Source: Snodgrassella alvi (GTDB lineage: Bacteria; Pseudomonadota; Gammaproteobacteria; Burkholderiales; Neisseriaceae). From it: DNA of 64,000 nt. Under the pieces are notes generated by a model. The model searched no databases, was not told the origin of the DNA, and saw nothing but the letters and a program-made list of their open reading frames with translations. Positions 19,503 through 28,275 of the stretch are shown here, piece by piece. The position numbers and the translations under genes are program-made. Location: contig NZ_MEIO01000025.1 in NCBI RefSeq assembly GCF_002777745.1, forward strand, positions 166,972-230,971, given 5' to 3'. Positions within the stretch are counted from its first letter, which is position 1. Each line of letters begins with the position of its first letter.

Positions 19503-19719
19503 TTAATTTTCTTTTACATCTCTGGCGATGGATTCGTCAAATTCTTTTTTTTCTTTCTGATTCGCTCGGTAATAGATTTGTAATCAGTGCCTTGTAAATA
19601 TGCTGGTGCCAGTTGGGGATTCAATGAATAAATTAACATATTAATGTCTGGTATAAGAGTTCATTTGCTCGCGTATTGATTTCAGCCAAATGTTCCTGCT
19701 AGATGTCTGTTTTATCCAT
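19503..19719 (-). pseudogene. Broken small gene, unknown function (second of a decayed pair)
   Basis: Reading the minus strand from ATG at 19719 gives MDKTDI, an amber codon, then QEHLAEINTRANEL. The sense continues in a second frame as PDINMLIYSLNPQLAPAYLQ then GTDYKSITERI, and in a third frame as KKEFDESIARDVKEN ending in TAA at 19503-19505. The length (217) is not a multiple of three. Each piece has normal amino-acid texture and the last ends naturally, so this is a real gene of about 70 codons broken by one stop and two frameshifts, one of them in a run of eight A. Its ATG overlaps the end of the upstream remnant, suggesting translational coupling. I do not recognise the family. A cytosolic partner or immunity-like protein is only a guess from the layout. 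Confidence 0.6.
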
Positions 19720-19724
19720 ATTGT

Positions 19725-20023
19725 TTACCAATCATGATTAATTGCACCACCAGATAAGTCAAAAACACCTTGTCCGCGGCAATAATTATATGCAGCTCCA
19801 CATTGATGATAGGCTATATTAGGAATTTTGCCTTCAGTACACAATACAAATTGTGTGGCGCTTCGTCGCAGTTAAACACCAGATATAAACAAATGTGCTT
19901 CATTATTTTTCCTTTTTGAAGAATTGCTTATATTCTTCTGAATAGAATTTTTGCTGGCTGCATTTGCCTTTAGTATTGAAAAACTTAAAATAGCCAGTGT
20001 GATTAAGGTAATTTTTTTAACAT
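19725..20023 (-). pseudogene. Broken gene for a small secreted protein (first of a decayed pair)
   Basis: AGGA lies seven bases before ATG at 20023. Adding one A to the run of seven A after the start restores a signal peptide: MLKK(I) then TLITLAILSFSILKANA, with likely cleavage after ANA. The mature part reads ASKNSIQKNISNSSKRKNNE, AHLFISGV, an ochre stop, then LRRSATQFVLCTEGKIPNIA, YHQCGAAYNYCRGQG, VFDLSGGAINHDW and TAA. Length 299 fits exactly one missing base. The mature part would be about 80 residues with three cysteines. Two lesions make it a pseudogene, although the poly-A lesion alone would be reversible by slippage. I do not recognise the family. Confidence 0.6.
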
Positions 20024-20231
20024 GATGATTCCTAATTACTTCTGGTTGAAAAATTAAGTATTTATAAAATACATTATATTTATTTAGTAATACAGTTAGC
20101 TGATTTTTGACATTTTTACCTGTTTTTTATTATTAATAAGATAAAAATAGCCGGAGTAATTTTAAGATAGGCGATGAATTGAATTTCACTACATTAATCT
20201 AGGTTGGTAAGTTAAGTGCAATCAATTTGCC

Positions 20232-20268
20232 AAAAAAATATAGCGTAACCACTGGTTACGCTATATTT
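20232..20268 (-). terminator. Terminator of tRNA-Thr
   Basis: On the minus strand, directly after the tRNA, AATATAGCGTAACC and GGTTACGCTATATT form a long perfect stem with a three-base loop, followed by a T-run. Confidence 0.85.
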
Positions 20269-20274
20269 TAGAAT

Positions 20275-20350
20275 TGGTGCCGGCACCAAGAGTCGAACTC
20301 GGGACCTTCTGATTACAAGTCAGCTGCTCTACCAACTGAGCTATGCCGGC
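20275..20350 (-). tRNA. tRNA-Thr (anticodon UGU)
   Basis: A 76-base cloverleaf on the minus strand with CCA encoded. Acceptor stem GCCGGCA/TGCCGGC, D arm GCTCAGTTGGTAGAGC, anticodon loop CTTGTAA giving UGU, and T arm around TTCGACT. The top pair of the anticodon stem (27/43) is a G-A mismatch; the rest pairs well. It has its own promoter (20364-20392) and terminator. Confidence 0.95.
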
Positions 20351-20363
20351 GAAAGAGGTGCGT

Positions 20364-20392
20364 ATTATGCGCAATAAAATTAAATTGCGCAA
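20364..20392 (-). promoter_or_regulatory. Promoter of tRNA-Thr
   Basis: On the minus strand, -35 TTGCGC (20392-20387) and -10 CATAAT (20369-20364) are exactly 17 bases apart, ending 13 bases before the tRNA. GCGCAAT (20369-20375) and ATTGCGC (20384-20390) are perfect inverted copies inside the promoter. Confidence 0.65.
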
Positions 20393-20551
20393 GCCCTTTT
20401 GGAAATTATTTTTCAGATTTACAAATAAACCGCTGTTTTTTTAGTTTATTAAAATATTCAAGCTTTAGCTTACTGGCGACAAATTATAACTATTTTTTAT
20501 AGCGCTCTATACTATAATGGGGAGTTTTGTTTATTTAATGGGGAGTATCAG

Positions 20552-21772
20552 GTGGGACACCATTTGAAACTTGCGCTTGCAGGCGCACAAATCCTGTTTG
20601 TTGCATTTGGTGCTATGGTTCTAGTGCCGCTGCTAACTGGATTAAATCCGGCACTAGCATTGATGGGTGCTGGTATTGGTACATTATTGTTTCAGATTTG
20701 TACCAAGCGCAAAGTACCGATTTATCTGGGGTCTTCATTTGCATTTATTGCACCGATTATTTATGCCATGCAGGAGTGGGGGCTGGCTTCTACCATGTTT
20801 GGCTTGTTCGCTGCCGGCTTTATGTATTTTATTTTTGCTGCACTGATTAAATGGCGTGGACTAGCATCGGTGCACCGTTTGCTGCCACCGGTAGTCATTG
20901 GACCGGTAATTATGGTGATTGGACTATCAGTAGCAGTGGTGGCCAGTAATATGGCTATGGGCAGATCAGGTGACAATCAGGTGGTGGATTATGTGCATTC
21001 GCTGCTACTGTCAGGTTTTACATTTGCCATTACAGTGATTGTAACGGTATTTGGCAGCAAAATGATGCGTTTGATTCCGATTCTGATTGGTGTGGCGTCA
21101 GGCTATATTATGGCTTTGTTTACTGGAATGGTAGATACCAGTGCGATGGCTGCGGCTCCGTGGTTTGCAATACCTCATTTTACAACGCCGCAAGTTAACT
21201 GGCAGGCAGCGCTGTTTATGCTGCCAGTAGCTATTGCACCTGCTATTGAACATATTGGTGGGATTATGGCTATTGGTAAGGTTACCGGCCATGATTATGT
21301 AAAAGACCCGGGTTTGCATCGTACTTTAGCAGGAGACGGTTTAGGGGTGTGTATTGCCGGTTTGATTGGTGGTCCTCCTGTGACAACCTACGGTGAGGTT
21401 ACAGGGGCTGTGATGATTACTAAAAACAGTAATCCGGTAATCATGACATGGGCAGCTGTCTTTGCGATTTGTATGGCCTTTTTAGGCAAGTTTAATGCGT
21501 TTCTCAGCTCCATTCCTTTGCCGGTAATGGGAGGCATTATGTTGCTTTTATTTGGCACGATCGCTTCACTGGGGCTGAAAACGCTGATTGATGCCAAAGT
21601 GGATCTGATGGAACCACGTAATCTGGTTATTGTCAGTTCAGTGCTGATTGTAGGTGTAGGTGGTATGGTAGTGAAAATTGGCTCTATGGCATTTGCTGGT
21701 GTGGGGTTATGTGCTTTGCTGGCGATAGTGCTGAACTTAGTATTACCAGCCAGATCGTCTTCTCAGGCTTGA
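20552..21772 (+). CDS. uraA: Uracil/xanthine permease, NCS2 family (UraA)
   Basis: 406 residues with about 12-14 hydrophobic helices. It is a proton symporter for uracil in the inner membrane, feeding pyrimidine salvage. Start GTG at 20552 is preceded by GGGGAG six bases upstream; the nearby ATG at 20538 is out of frame. Family marks: QILFVAFGAMVLVPLLTGL at the start, LGSSFAFIAP, and the helix-8 region PVAIAPAIEHIGG, whose Glu binds the base, then GDGLG near residue 260. TATAAT at 20513-20518 is a good -10. It is ended by a strong hairpin at 21799-21832. Confidence 0.92.
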   Translation: MGHHLKLALAGAQILFVAFGAMVLVPLLTGLNPALALMGAGIGTLLFQICTKRKVPIYLGSSFAFIAPIIYAMQEWGLASTMFGLFAAGFMYFIFAALIKWRGLASVHRLLPPVVIGPVIMVIGLSVAVVASNMAMGRSGDNQVVDYVHSLLLSGFTFAITVIVTVFGSKMMRLIPILIGVASGYIMALFTGMVDTSAMAAAPWFAIPHFTTPQVNWQAALFMLPVAIAPAIEHIGGIMAIGKVTGHDYVKDPGLHRTLAGDGLGVCIAGLIGGPPVTTYGEVTGAVMITKNSNPVIMTWAAVFAICMAFLGKFNAFLSSIPLPVMGGIMLLLFGTIASLGLKTLIDAKVDLMEPRNLVIVSSVLIVGVGGMVVKIGSMAFAGVGLCALLAIVLNLVLPARSSSQA

Positions 21773-21798
21773 TTAACCATTTTTTGAATTTATGGTCA

Positions 21799-21832
21799 AA
21801 CCGCAGTTGTCTTTAGGCACTGCGGTTTTTTT
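21799..21832 (+). terminator. Terminator of uraA
   Basis: AACCGCAGT (21799-21807) pairs with ACTGCGGTT (21819-21827), followed by T8 in all. It lies 26 bases after the uraA stop. Confidence 0.9.
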
Positions 21833-22010
21833 TGCAGTTGGTGATTGTCAGCCGGAGCTATTGATGCAATCAGATAATTTTTCGAATCAAGACTGGATCA
21901 GAGATTTATCTGAAAATTTATGGCTGGTTTGATGTACCCATTGGGTATAGATGCATTGATAAACAATAGGTTACTGATAGGAGCGAAAATGTATTTTCAG
22001 TACCAGACAG

Positions 22011-22038
22011 AAAAATAGCGGCATTTGCCGCTATTTTT
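22011..22038 (-). terminator. Terminator of cspA
   Basis: AAAAATAGCGGC and GCCGCTATTTTT flank a four-base loop, giving a T-run on both strands. It starts 26 bases after the cspA stop on the minus strand. Confidence 0.88.
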
Positions 22039-22063
22039 ATACTAACCGGACAACCGGCTAAGA

Positions 22064-22267
22064 TTAAGCTGCTTGAATGTTAGCCGCTTGTTTACCTTTT
22101 GGACCGGTGGTCACATCAAAAGATACACGTTGACCTTCTTTCAAGGTTTTGAAACCATTCATGTTGATTGCAGAGAAGTGTGCAAATAAATCTTCGCCAC
22201 CTTCATCGGGTGTAATAAAACCAAAACCTTTAGCGTCGTTAAACCACTTAACAATACCAGTTGCCAT
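22064..22267 (-). CDS. cspA: Cold-shock protein CspA family
   Basis: 67 residues, the standard length of a one-domain cold-shock protein. It binds single-stranded RNA and DNA, melts mRNA structure and supports translation in the cold. RNP1 KGFGFITP and RNP2 DLFAHFS are intact. The start is ATG at 22267 with AGGAAG four bases upstream; a longer frame reaching 22315 would add residues that no Csp has. It is divergent from clpS, and the 227 bases between them carry several palindromes in the likely cspA leader (22341-22373). Confidence 0.96.
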   Translation of the reverse strand: MATGIVKWFNDAKGFGFITPDEGGEDLFAHFSAINMNGFKTLKEGQRVSFDVTTGPKGKQAANIQAA

Positions 22268-22340
22268 GAAACTTCCTATACATAAAAAACAAAATAAAGA
22301 ACAAGTTTGCGACACAGTAAGGCCAACAAAGTAGTGAACG

Positions 22341-22373
22341 ACTGTACGACAGTTTGTCTGGCAGACTATGTCT
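22341..22373 (-). promoter_or_regulatory. Palindrome-rich leader of cspA
   Basis: Three small palindromes lie side by side: ACTGTACGACAGT (22341-22353), GTCTGGCAGAC (22356-22366) and AGACTATGTCT (22363-22373, overlapping the second). They lie 74-106 bases before the cspA ATG. Csp genes typically have long folded leaders that act as thermosensors. The overlap of two palindromes would let the RNA choose between alternative folds. Function inferred. Confidence 0.4.
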
Positions 22374-22493
22374 GACTTGTTAAGTAGTCTTTTTACATAG
22401 GTTAAGAACTAACGTCAAGCAAGCTTACTGAAAAATGATAAAATTATTAAAACCGTTACCAAAAACCCACAGATACATGTAGATTTATGCACA

Positions 22494-22799
22494 ATGTCAA
22501 ATACGAAGACACAAACTGTTAGCCAGAACCAGAAAACCGTGATAAAGCCACCAAAGCGCTACAAGGTGGTATTGTTGAATGATGATTATACGCCAATGGA
22601 TTTTGTGGTGGCGGTGTTGATAGATGTGTTCCATTTACCACACACGCAGGCCATTGCCATCATGTTGATGGTGCATGAATCCGGAAGGGGGGTGTGTGGT
22701 GTGTTTCAGAAAGATATCGCCGAAACCAGATGCAGTCAGGTTTTATTGCGTGCTGAAGAGGCCGGCTTTCCGCTGCAATGTCTGGTTGAGGAGGCCTGA
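22494..22799 (+). CDS. clpS: ATP-dependent Clp protease adaptor ClpS
   Basis: 101 residues. ClpS binds N-degron substrates and delivers them to ClpAP. The core is clear: YKVVLLNDDYTPMDFVV with the NDD/TPMDFV hydrophobic pocket, and VHESGRGVCGVF leading to the His that contacts ClpA. It lies 144 bases before clpA on the same strand, the standard arrangement. Confidence 0.96.
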   Translation: MSNTKTQTVSQNQKTVIKPPKRYKVVLLNDDYTPMDFVVAVLIDVFHLPHTQAIAIMLMVHESGRGVCGVFQKDIAETRCSQVLLRAEEAGFPLQCLVEEA

Positions 22800-22943
22800 A
22801 ATTTTTGATTTTAGTAAAGTATGTGTGAAAGAAATACCCTATAGGGGCTACTTGATTTTTATCGTGTATGCTTCATGTTTATGCCAATGATTGAATTTGG
22901 TCACAGTCATAATTGATAACGTTATTTTGTCAGGAGGTCGAAT

Positions 22944-25238
22944 ATGATTTCGGCACAGCTCGAAAAAATTTTGCAGTATGTTTATGCCGAGGCTCGCAGC
23001 CATGCTTTTGAATTTATTGGTATTGAACATTTACTGCTCGGCCTGCTACAACAAAGTGAAGACGTAAATGAAGTGCTACAGGCTGTGGGCGTGGATAATA
23101 GTCTGTTGGCTAAACAGTTACAGCAAAGTATTCATGAAAATACGCCGGTGTTGTCGGAAGAGGAGTTGGAAAAGTCAGAGTTGCAGCCCACACTTGGATT
23201 TCAGCGTGTTTTGCAACAGGCAATCATGCATGTGCGTGCCGCTCAGGCTAAAGGTGAAGTAACGCCGGTAGATGTACTCGTGGCCATTATGTCCGAAAAG
23301 GACAGCCATGCGATGTATTTTCTTGAATCCCAGTCGGTAAACCGTTTGGATGTGCTGCGCTATCTGACTCTGGGCAATCCTAATCTTACTCAGGATAAAG
23401 ATGTAGAACAGAGTAGCGACAATGATGCAGCCAGGCCTGAAGCAAAAGCTTTAGAGCACTATACAGTGAATTTAAATATGGAGGTTATGGCTGGACGGAT
23501 TGATCCGTTAATTGGCCGCAATGAGGAAATACAGCGTCTGATTCAGACTTTATGCCGGCGGCGCAAGAATAATCCTTTACTGGTAGGAGAGGCTGGCGTT
23601 GGTAAAACGGCTTTGGCGGAAGGGCTGGCTTATTTGCTGGTACACGATAAAGTACCTGAGTCCATTAAGGGATCGGTGGTTTTTTCACTAGATATGGGGG
23701 CTTTACTGGCTGGGACTAAATACCGTGGTGATTTTGAGGCACGACTGAAGGCTGTTATCAAGGAACTAAGTGCGCTGGATAAAGCTGTGTTGTTCGTTGA
23801 CGAAATTCATACCATCATTGGTGCTGGTAGTGTGTCTGGCGGTACGATGGATGCTTCTAATCTGCTTAAACCAGCACTTGCTAAGGGCAGTATGCGGTGC
23901 ATTGGTGCAACGACCTATCAGGAGTACCGTACCATTTTTGACAAAGATCATGCATTGAGTCGGCGTTTTCAGAAGATAGATGTAGTGGAACCTTCTGTAC
24001 CCGAAACTGTACAGATATTGCAGGGATTGCGTCCGGCTTTTGAGCATTTTCATCAGGTGCGTTATACCCGTGCGGCGTTACAGGCTGCGGCTGAATTGTC
24101 TGCACGTTATATTAATGAGCGGTTTTTGCCTGACAAGGCCATCGATATTATTGATGAAGCCGCTGCAGCACAGAAAATCCAGCCTAAATCCAAACAGCGT
24201 AAGATTATTGGACGAGCAGAGATTGAGGCGATTGTCGCTAAAGTAGCACGTATTCCAGAAACTACAGTTTCACATGATGATAAGCAGATGCTGCGCTTTT
24301 TGGCAGATAATCTGAAAGCTAAGGTGTTCGGACAGGATCAAGCCATTGATGTACTGGCTGCATCGATAAAAATGGCGCGTTCTGGCTTGAAACAGGCAGA
24401 TAAGCCGATTGGTAGCTTTCTGTTTGCTGGTCCGACAGGTGTAGGTAAAACCGAGGTAGCCAAACAGTTGGCACAGTTGCTGGATTTGCCACTACTGCGT
24501 TTTGATATGTCGGAATATATGGAACGGCATGCTGTTTCGCGCCTGATAGGTTCCCCGCCGGGATATGTAGGTTATGAGCAGGGTGGTCTTTTAACAGATG
24601 CAGTTAATAAACAGCCTTATTGTGTGCTGCTGCTTGATGAAATTGAAAAAGCACATCCAGATGTGTTCAATGTATTATTGCAGGTGATGGATTATGCCAA
24701 ACTGACAGATAATAATGGGCGCAGTGCAGATTTTCGTAACGTCATTGTCATCATGACTACTAATGCTGGTGCAGCAGAGCTGGCTAAACATAATCTGGGC
24801 TTCACTGGAAAGTATGAGCAGACAGATAGTCTGGCTGCGATTCAAAAAACCTTTACTCCAGAATTTCGCAATCGGCTTGATGCTATTGTCCCTTTTAAAG
24901 TACTGAATGAAGAGATAATTTCTAAAGTGGTTGATAAATTTTTGCTGGCACTGGAACAGCAGTTACTGGCCAAACAAGTGGTGGCAGAATTTACCCCGGC
25001 TTTGCGTACTTATCTGGCGAAACATGGTTTTGATGCCGCATTAGGAGCACGACCGATGCATCGTCTGATTCAAGAGCGGATTCGTAAATTACTCGCAGAT
25101 GAATTACTGTTCGGACACTTAAGCGAAGGCGGTGATGTAGTTATTGATTATCTGCCACAATCTGATGAAGTGATATTGGATTTTTCAGCTTCGAAGCTAC
25201 TCGATCGGAAGAGTCTTGAATCTTTGACTATAGGATAA
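22944..25238 (+). CDS. clpA: ATP-dependent Clp protease ATP-binding subunit ClpA
   Basis: 764 residues (E. coli 758). A hexameric AAA+ unfoldase that feeds ClpP. N-domain 1-145; first AAA domain with Walker A GEAGVGKT at 215-222 and Walker B VLFVDEIH; second AAA domain with Walker A GPTGVGKT near 496-503 and Walker B VLLLDEIEKAHPD; and a C-terminal ClpB-D2-small domain with FDAALGARPMHRLI. The IGL/IGF-type loop that docks ClpP is present as HNLGFTG. GGAGG lies seven bases upstream of the ATG. Confidence 0.97.
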   Translation: MISAQLEKILQYVYAEARSHAFEFIGIEHLLLGLLQQSEDVNEVLQAVGVDNSLLAKQLQQSIHENTPVLSEEELEKSELQPTLGFQRVLQQAIMHVRAAQAKGEVTPVDVLVAIMSEKDSHAMYFLESQSVNRLDVLRYLTLGNPNLTQDKDVEQSSDNDAARPEAKALEHYTVNLNMEVMAGRIDPLIGRNEEIQRLIQTLCRRRKNNPLLVGEAGVGKTALAEGLAYLLVHDKVPESIKGSVVFSLDMGALLAGTKYRGDFEARLKAVIKELSALDKAVLFVDEIHTIIGAGSVSGGTMDASNLLKPALAKGSMRCIGATTYQEYRTIFDKDHALSRRFQKIDVVEPSVPETVQILQGLRPAFEHFHQVRYTRAALQAAAELSARYINERFLPDKAIDIIDEAAAAQKIQPKSKQRKIIGRAEIEAIVAKVARIPETTVSHDDKQMLRFLADNLKAKVFGQDQAIDVLAASIKMARSGLKQADKPIGSFLFAGPTGVGKTEVAKQLAQLLDLPLLRFDMSEYMERHAVSRLIGSPPGYVGYEQGGLLTDAVNKQPYCVLLLDEIEKAHPDVFNVLLQVMDYAKLTDNNGRSADFRNVIVIMTTNAGAAELAKHNLGFTGKYEQTDSLAAIQKTFTPEFRNRLDAIVPFKVLNEEIISKVVDKFLLALEQQLLAKQVVAEFTPALRTYLAKHGFDAALGARPMHRLIQERIRKLLADELLFGHLSEGGDVVIDYLPQSDEVILDFSASKLLDRKSLESLTIG

Positions 25239-25271
25239 ATTTGTAAAAAAACATAAATTCAAGATAAAAAA

Positions 25272-25294
25272 AAGTGTGGCAAAATGCCACACTT
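25272..25294 (-). terminator. Distal hairpin between clpA and the convergent gene
   Basis: AAGTGTGGCA (25272-25281) pairs with TGCCACACTT (25285-25294). A T-run follows only on the minus strand (the plus strand has A before the stem), so it works best as a second terminator for transcripts coming from 25485. Confidence 0.7.
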
Positions 25295-25410
25295 AAACAC
25301 ACACATCAAGAGGAAACCAATCAAAGTAAATTCATTATAATGTTTTTGGTTATAAGTGTTTTGATACATGTCAAATGTAAAGGTTTAATTAGACAAAATC
25401 TTGCATAAAT

Positions 25411-25448
25411 TAAAAATCCCTGTTTTATAAAAAAAACAGGGATTTTTA
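25411..25448. terminator. Bidirectional terminator
   Basis: A 16-base perfect stem, TAAAAATCCCTGTTTT and its complement (25411-25426 with 25433-25448), with T-rich ends on both strands. It serves the convergent clpA and 25485-27068 genes. Confidence 0.9.
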
Positions 25449-25484
25449 ATTACTGAAGAAAACCAGCTTAGATAATAAATTAAT

Positions 25485-27068
25485 CTAACGCAAATTAGCG
25501 GGCAATGGGTCGCTTTGCAGTTGGCTCACGGGCTGTAAATGCTGATTGAAATCCAGAACCTGAGGTTGCGTACTGTTAACTGAGCTGAAAAACTGTTCGC
25601 TATAAGGTAGTTGTGGTGTACGAATACCTAGCCACTGCGCTATTCCATCTAAAAGTTCCAAACCACTGCGCTGGGATTTATTACGTGATTGTCCAGACTG
25701 GTCACTGTTTATCACTACTAATGGTACATGATAGTTTTGATAGAAATGATCATTGTGGCGCAGAATACTTGTAGAACGCACAATACTGTTTTTTTCGTAA
25801 CTATTTTTATCATGGCTTAAGCCGTGATCACTGAAGTACAGCATACTAAACGATTGACCACTGGATTGTAAGACTGCATATATCTGACTTAACAGGTTGT
25901 CTGTTTGCCGGATACTATCGATATAACAGTTACTGTTGTTATTGTCTACGTAGTGGTGTGGTGGTTGTGACAAACGGTCACAAGGATTAGGATGTGAACC
26001 CATAATATGCAGTACAATCAAGCGCGATTGCGAGGCAGCCATTGGCTGAGTAAGAACTTTTTGTAATGGGGCGACAAGCTGATGGTCAAAGCTTCGCTCA
26101 CCAAAATCGTATCCAGTTGTTTTCAGAAAGGTAACATGATTTGCCTGATGAGCAATGGTAGAAATTGAAGTATCGTATTGCCCCAGCGCACCCTGATTCG
26201 ACAGCCAGACAGTATCCATACCGGCTTTTTTGGCCAGAGTAATGACATTATTTTGTATACTGAAAGATTTGCCGTGGCTCAGAGTAAGGCCATGTAATAA
26301 AGAGATAGGGGTATTTGGCCCGGCTGATAACATATTATCCATAACAATATTGGCATATTTATCCAAAAATGGTGTATCAGCATATTTAAATCCATACAAG
26401 TGCATATAGTCTGCACGCGTACTTTCGCCAATAATCAAAACATAGTTACGGTAAAGTTGATGGCTGCTGGTGATTTGCCAGTTGTCCGGTTTGGCCAAAT
26501 CTGCTTTCAATTTGGCTAGTTCGGCGAAGTAGGCTTGTGGTTGCAAATAAGCATCAGCCAGAAATTCTATTGGCTGCGCACGTAGAGCAAAACCGCCGGT
26601 GGTATAGCCTTTGCGGGCTGTTTGGGTCGTCATTACTACAAGGATAAGGACAAGCAAAAAGCCCCAGTAGCCGTGCCAGCGTGGTGTAGCTATAGTGCGG
26701 CTTACGCGCACTATAAGTAGAGGTATGGATGCCAATAAGAGGGTTGTAGCATAAGTGAGCCATGAAATAGCGCCAATATATTCACTTGCTTCACTTACGG
26801 TGGTACTTAATAATGAGGCAACAATACCAAAACTTGGTCGTCCATAAAGGGCAGCGGTAGGATGATAGAGTAGAATAATAATGGCACTTAGCCACATCAG
26901 GCCGCGCCACAGTCGTGGGCAAAAATGCTGTAAAAGCAGAGTGAGGAACCAGGTTTCAATAATCCGGTTTGGATTGGGCGGATAGGCCAGCGCATAAATC
27001 ATTACAATACTGTAAATAAGTAACAGCACTACAGTCAGCAGATAATGTTTACGGAGTGTCAGTTTCAT
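25485..27068 (-). CDS. Phosphoethanolamine-transferase-like membrane enzyme (sulfatase fold)
   Basis: 527 residues from ATG at 27068; a frame reaching 27155 would overlap the upstream gene and lacks support. About five hydrophobic helices (1-190) are followed by a periplasmic sulfatase-fold domain. Visible catalytic marks: VLIIGESTRADYMHLYGF with the metal-binding Glu, a Thr nucleophile candidate in GPNTPIS, HIMGSH and FSDHG. Enzymes of this family (EptA, EptC, OpgE) move phosphoethanolamine from phosphatidylethanolamine to lipid A, LPS core or glucans, often protecting against cationic peptides. Which acceptor is used here is not clear. It lies seven bases after the reductase gene and is probably co-transcribed. 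Confidence 0.82.
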   Translation of the reverse strand: MKLTLRKHYLLTVVLLLIYSIVMIYALAYPPNPNRIIETWFLTLLLQHFCPRLWRGLMWLSAIIILLYHPTAALYGRPSFGIVASLLSTTVSEASEYIGAISWLTYATTLLLASIPLLIVRVSRTIATPRWHGYWGFLLVLILVVMTTQTARKGYTTGGFALRAQPIEFLADAYLQPQAYFAELAKLKADLAKPDNWQITSSHQLYRNYVLIIGESTRADYMHLYGFKYADTPFLDKYANIVMDNMLSAGPNTPISLLHGLTLSHGKSFSIQNNVITLAKKAGMDTVWLSNQGALGQYDTSISTIAHQANHVTFLKTTGYDFGERSFDHQLVAPLQKVLTQPMAASQSRLIVLHIMGSHPNPCDRLSQPPHHYVDNNNSNCYIDSIRQTDNLLSQIYAVLQSSGQSFSMLYFSDHGLSHDKNSYEKNSIVRSTSILRHNDHFYQNYHVPLVVINSDQSGQSRNKSQRSGLELLDGIAQWLGIRTPQLPYSEQFFSSVNSTQPQVLDFNQHLQPVSQLQSDPLPANLR

Positions 27069-27075
27069 AAATAAC

Positions 27076-28077
27076 TCAGGCAGCAGGAGTAAAATTATCG
27101 GCAAAAAATGCGTCTTCTGCCAGACTGGCTTGGCTGGTAAATAAATTTCGTGCATGGGTAATCATCTGCGGATGTCCGCATGCATAGACTGCATAGTTGC
27201 TCATATCAGGATGTTTAGATAATGCGATATCCTGTACATATCCCTGAGCACCTTTCCATGTTATTGCTGCTCGCGATAATACCGCAGTCCACTGCGCCCG
27301 CGCTAAACTGGCACAAAGTTTGTCTAGTAAATCTCTGTCGTATAAATCCCCTTCTGTGGCCATACCCCAATACACATATACAGGCTGCTGGTATTGTTGT
27401 TGAACCAGTGCAGCCAGCATTGCTTCAATCGGAGCAATACCAGTACCAGAAGCAAGCATAATCAGTGGTTTGCTCAGCCAGTTTAACTGAAAGCTGCCCA
27501 GAGGGCCATGAACACGGATAATGTCTTTTGGCTGGAGTCGGCCATCAAACAATTGTTCCGAAAATGCACCACCATTATGGTGGCGAACATGAATAACCAG
27601 TTGCCGAGTATCGGCATTAAAGGCGGCAATAGAATAGCTGCGGCGTAAATTATTAGGCATAATAATGTCAATGTATTGCCCGGCAATAAAATGGAAATAC
27701 TTTTTTTGTGCCAGTTTCAGGCTGACAATAGCAATATTCGCGCAATAACGGATATCCTCTATTCGTGCTGTCAGAATTTGCGCTGGGTGACTATTCCTGC
27801 CTTGATAATTTGGTAGGTACAAAGTAATGTCACTGTCTGCACTTTGGCAACATAACAAAAAATCCTGCTGATTATGATCTTTACTATTTAGTGCTGCCTG
27901 AGTATTGGTCTCAGAAATTTTGCCGTTGACTAACCGTGCCTTGCAGGCTCCGCAGCAGCCGCTTTTACAGGCATGTGGCAGCATTAAACCTTGTTCAATC
28001 GCCGCCTCAAGCAGCGATTTCCCCTTTTGTGTGCCATAAGTTTCACCAGCCGGTAAAATAGTTACCCGATAACTCAT
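27076..28077 (-). CDS. Ferredoxin-type 2Fe-2S / FAD / NAD reductase (CDP-6-deoxyglucoseen reductase-like)
   Basis: 333 residues in three domains: an N-terminal plant-type 2Fe-2S ferredoxin with Cys37, Cys42, Cys45 (CKSGCCGACK) and a fourth Cys in FLLCCQ; an FAD-binding barrel with RRSYSIA; and an NAD-binding domain with ASGTGIAPIEAML and a C-terminal CGHPQM. It passes electrons from NAD(P)H to a partner oxygenase or reductase. Database names for this architecture are usually AscD/DdhD-like, but no deoxysugar genes are present, so the substrate is open. Its downstream neighbour is the phosphoethanolamine-transferase-like gene. Confidence 0.85.
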   Translation of the reverse strand: MSYRVTILPAGETYGTQKGKSLLEAAIEQGLMLPHACKSGCCGACKARLVNGKISETNTQAALNSKDHNQQDFLLCCQSADSDITLYLPNYQGRNSHPAQILTARIEDIRYCANIAIVSLKLAQKKYFHFIAGQYIDIIMPNNLRRSYSIAAFNADTRQLVIHVRHHNGGAFSEQLFDGRLQPKDIIRVHGPLGSFQLNWLSKPLIMLASGTGIAPIEAMLAALVQQQYQQPVYVYWGMATEGDLYDRDLLDKLCASLARAQWTAVLSRAAITWKGAQGYVQDIALSKHPDMSNYAVYACGHPQMITHARNLFTSQASLAEDAFFADNFTPAA

Positions 28078-28215
28078 ATCTTCTGTTTTATATTATTTTA
28101 ACAAAGTAGCTATTTTAGAGGGCGGCAGAACAAAAGCCAAATGCAAATGAGAGTTGTAACCACTTATAGGCCAGAGTAGGTAAAAAAAGCAGTAGAACTG
28201 CTGTATCGCAATACA

Positions 28216-28243
28216 AAAGCCCGTTAGGCTGAATAACGGGCTT
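28216..28243 (-). terminator. Terminator of the binding-protein gene
   Basis: AAGCCCGTTA and TAACGGGCTT form a ten-base stem with a seven-base loop, followed on the minus strand by TTTTG. It lies 33 bases after the stop of 28276-29067. Confidence 0.88.
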
Positions 28244-28275
28244 GAATTGACGCTGTTTAACTGTTTACAGAATAT

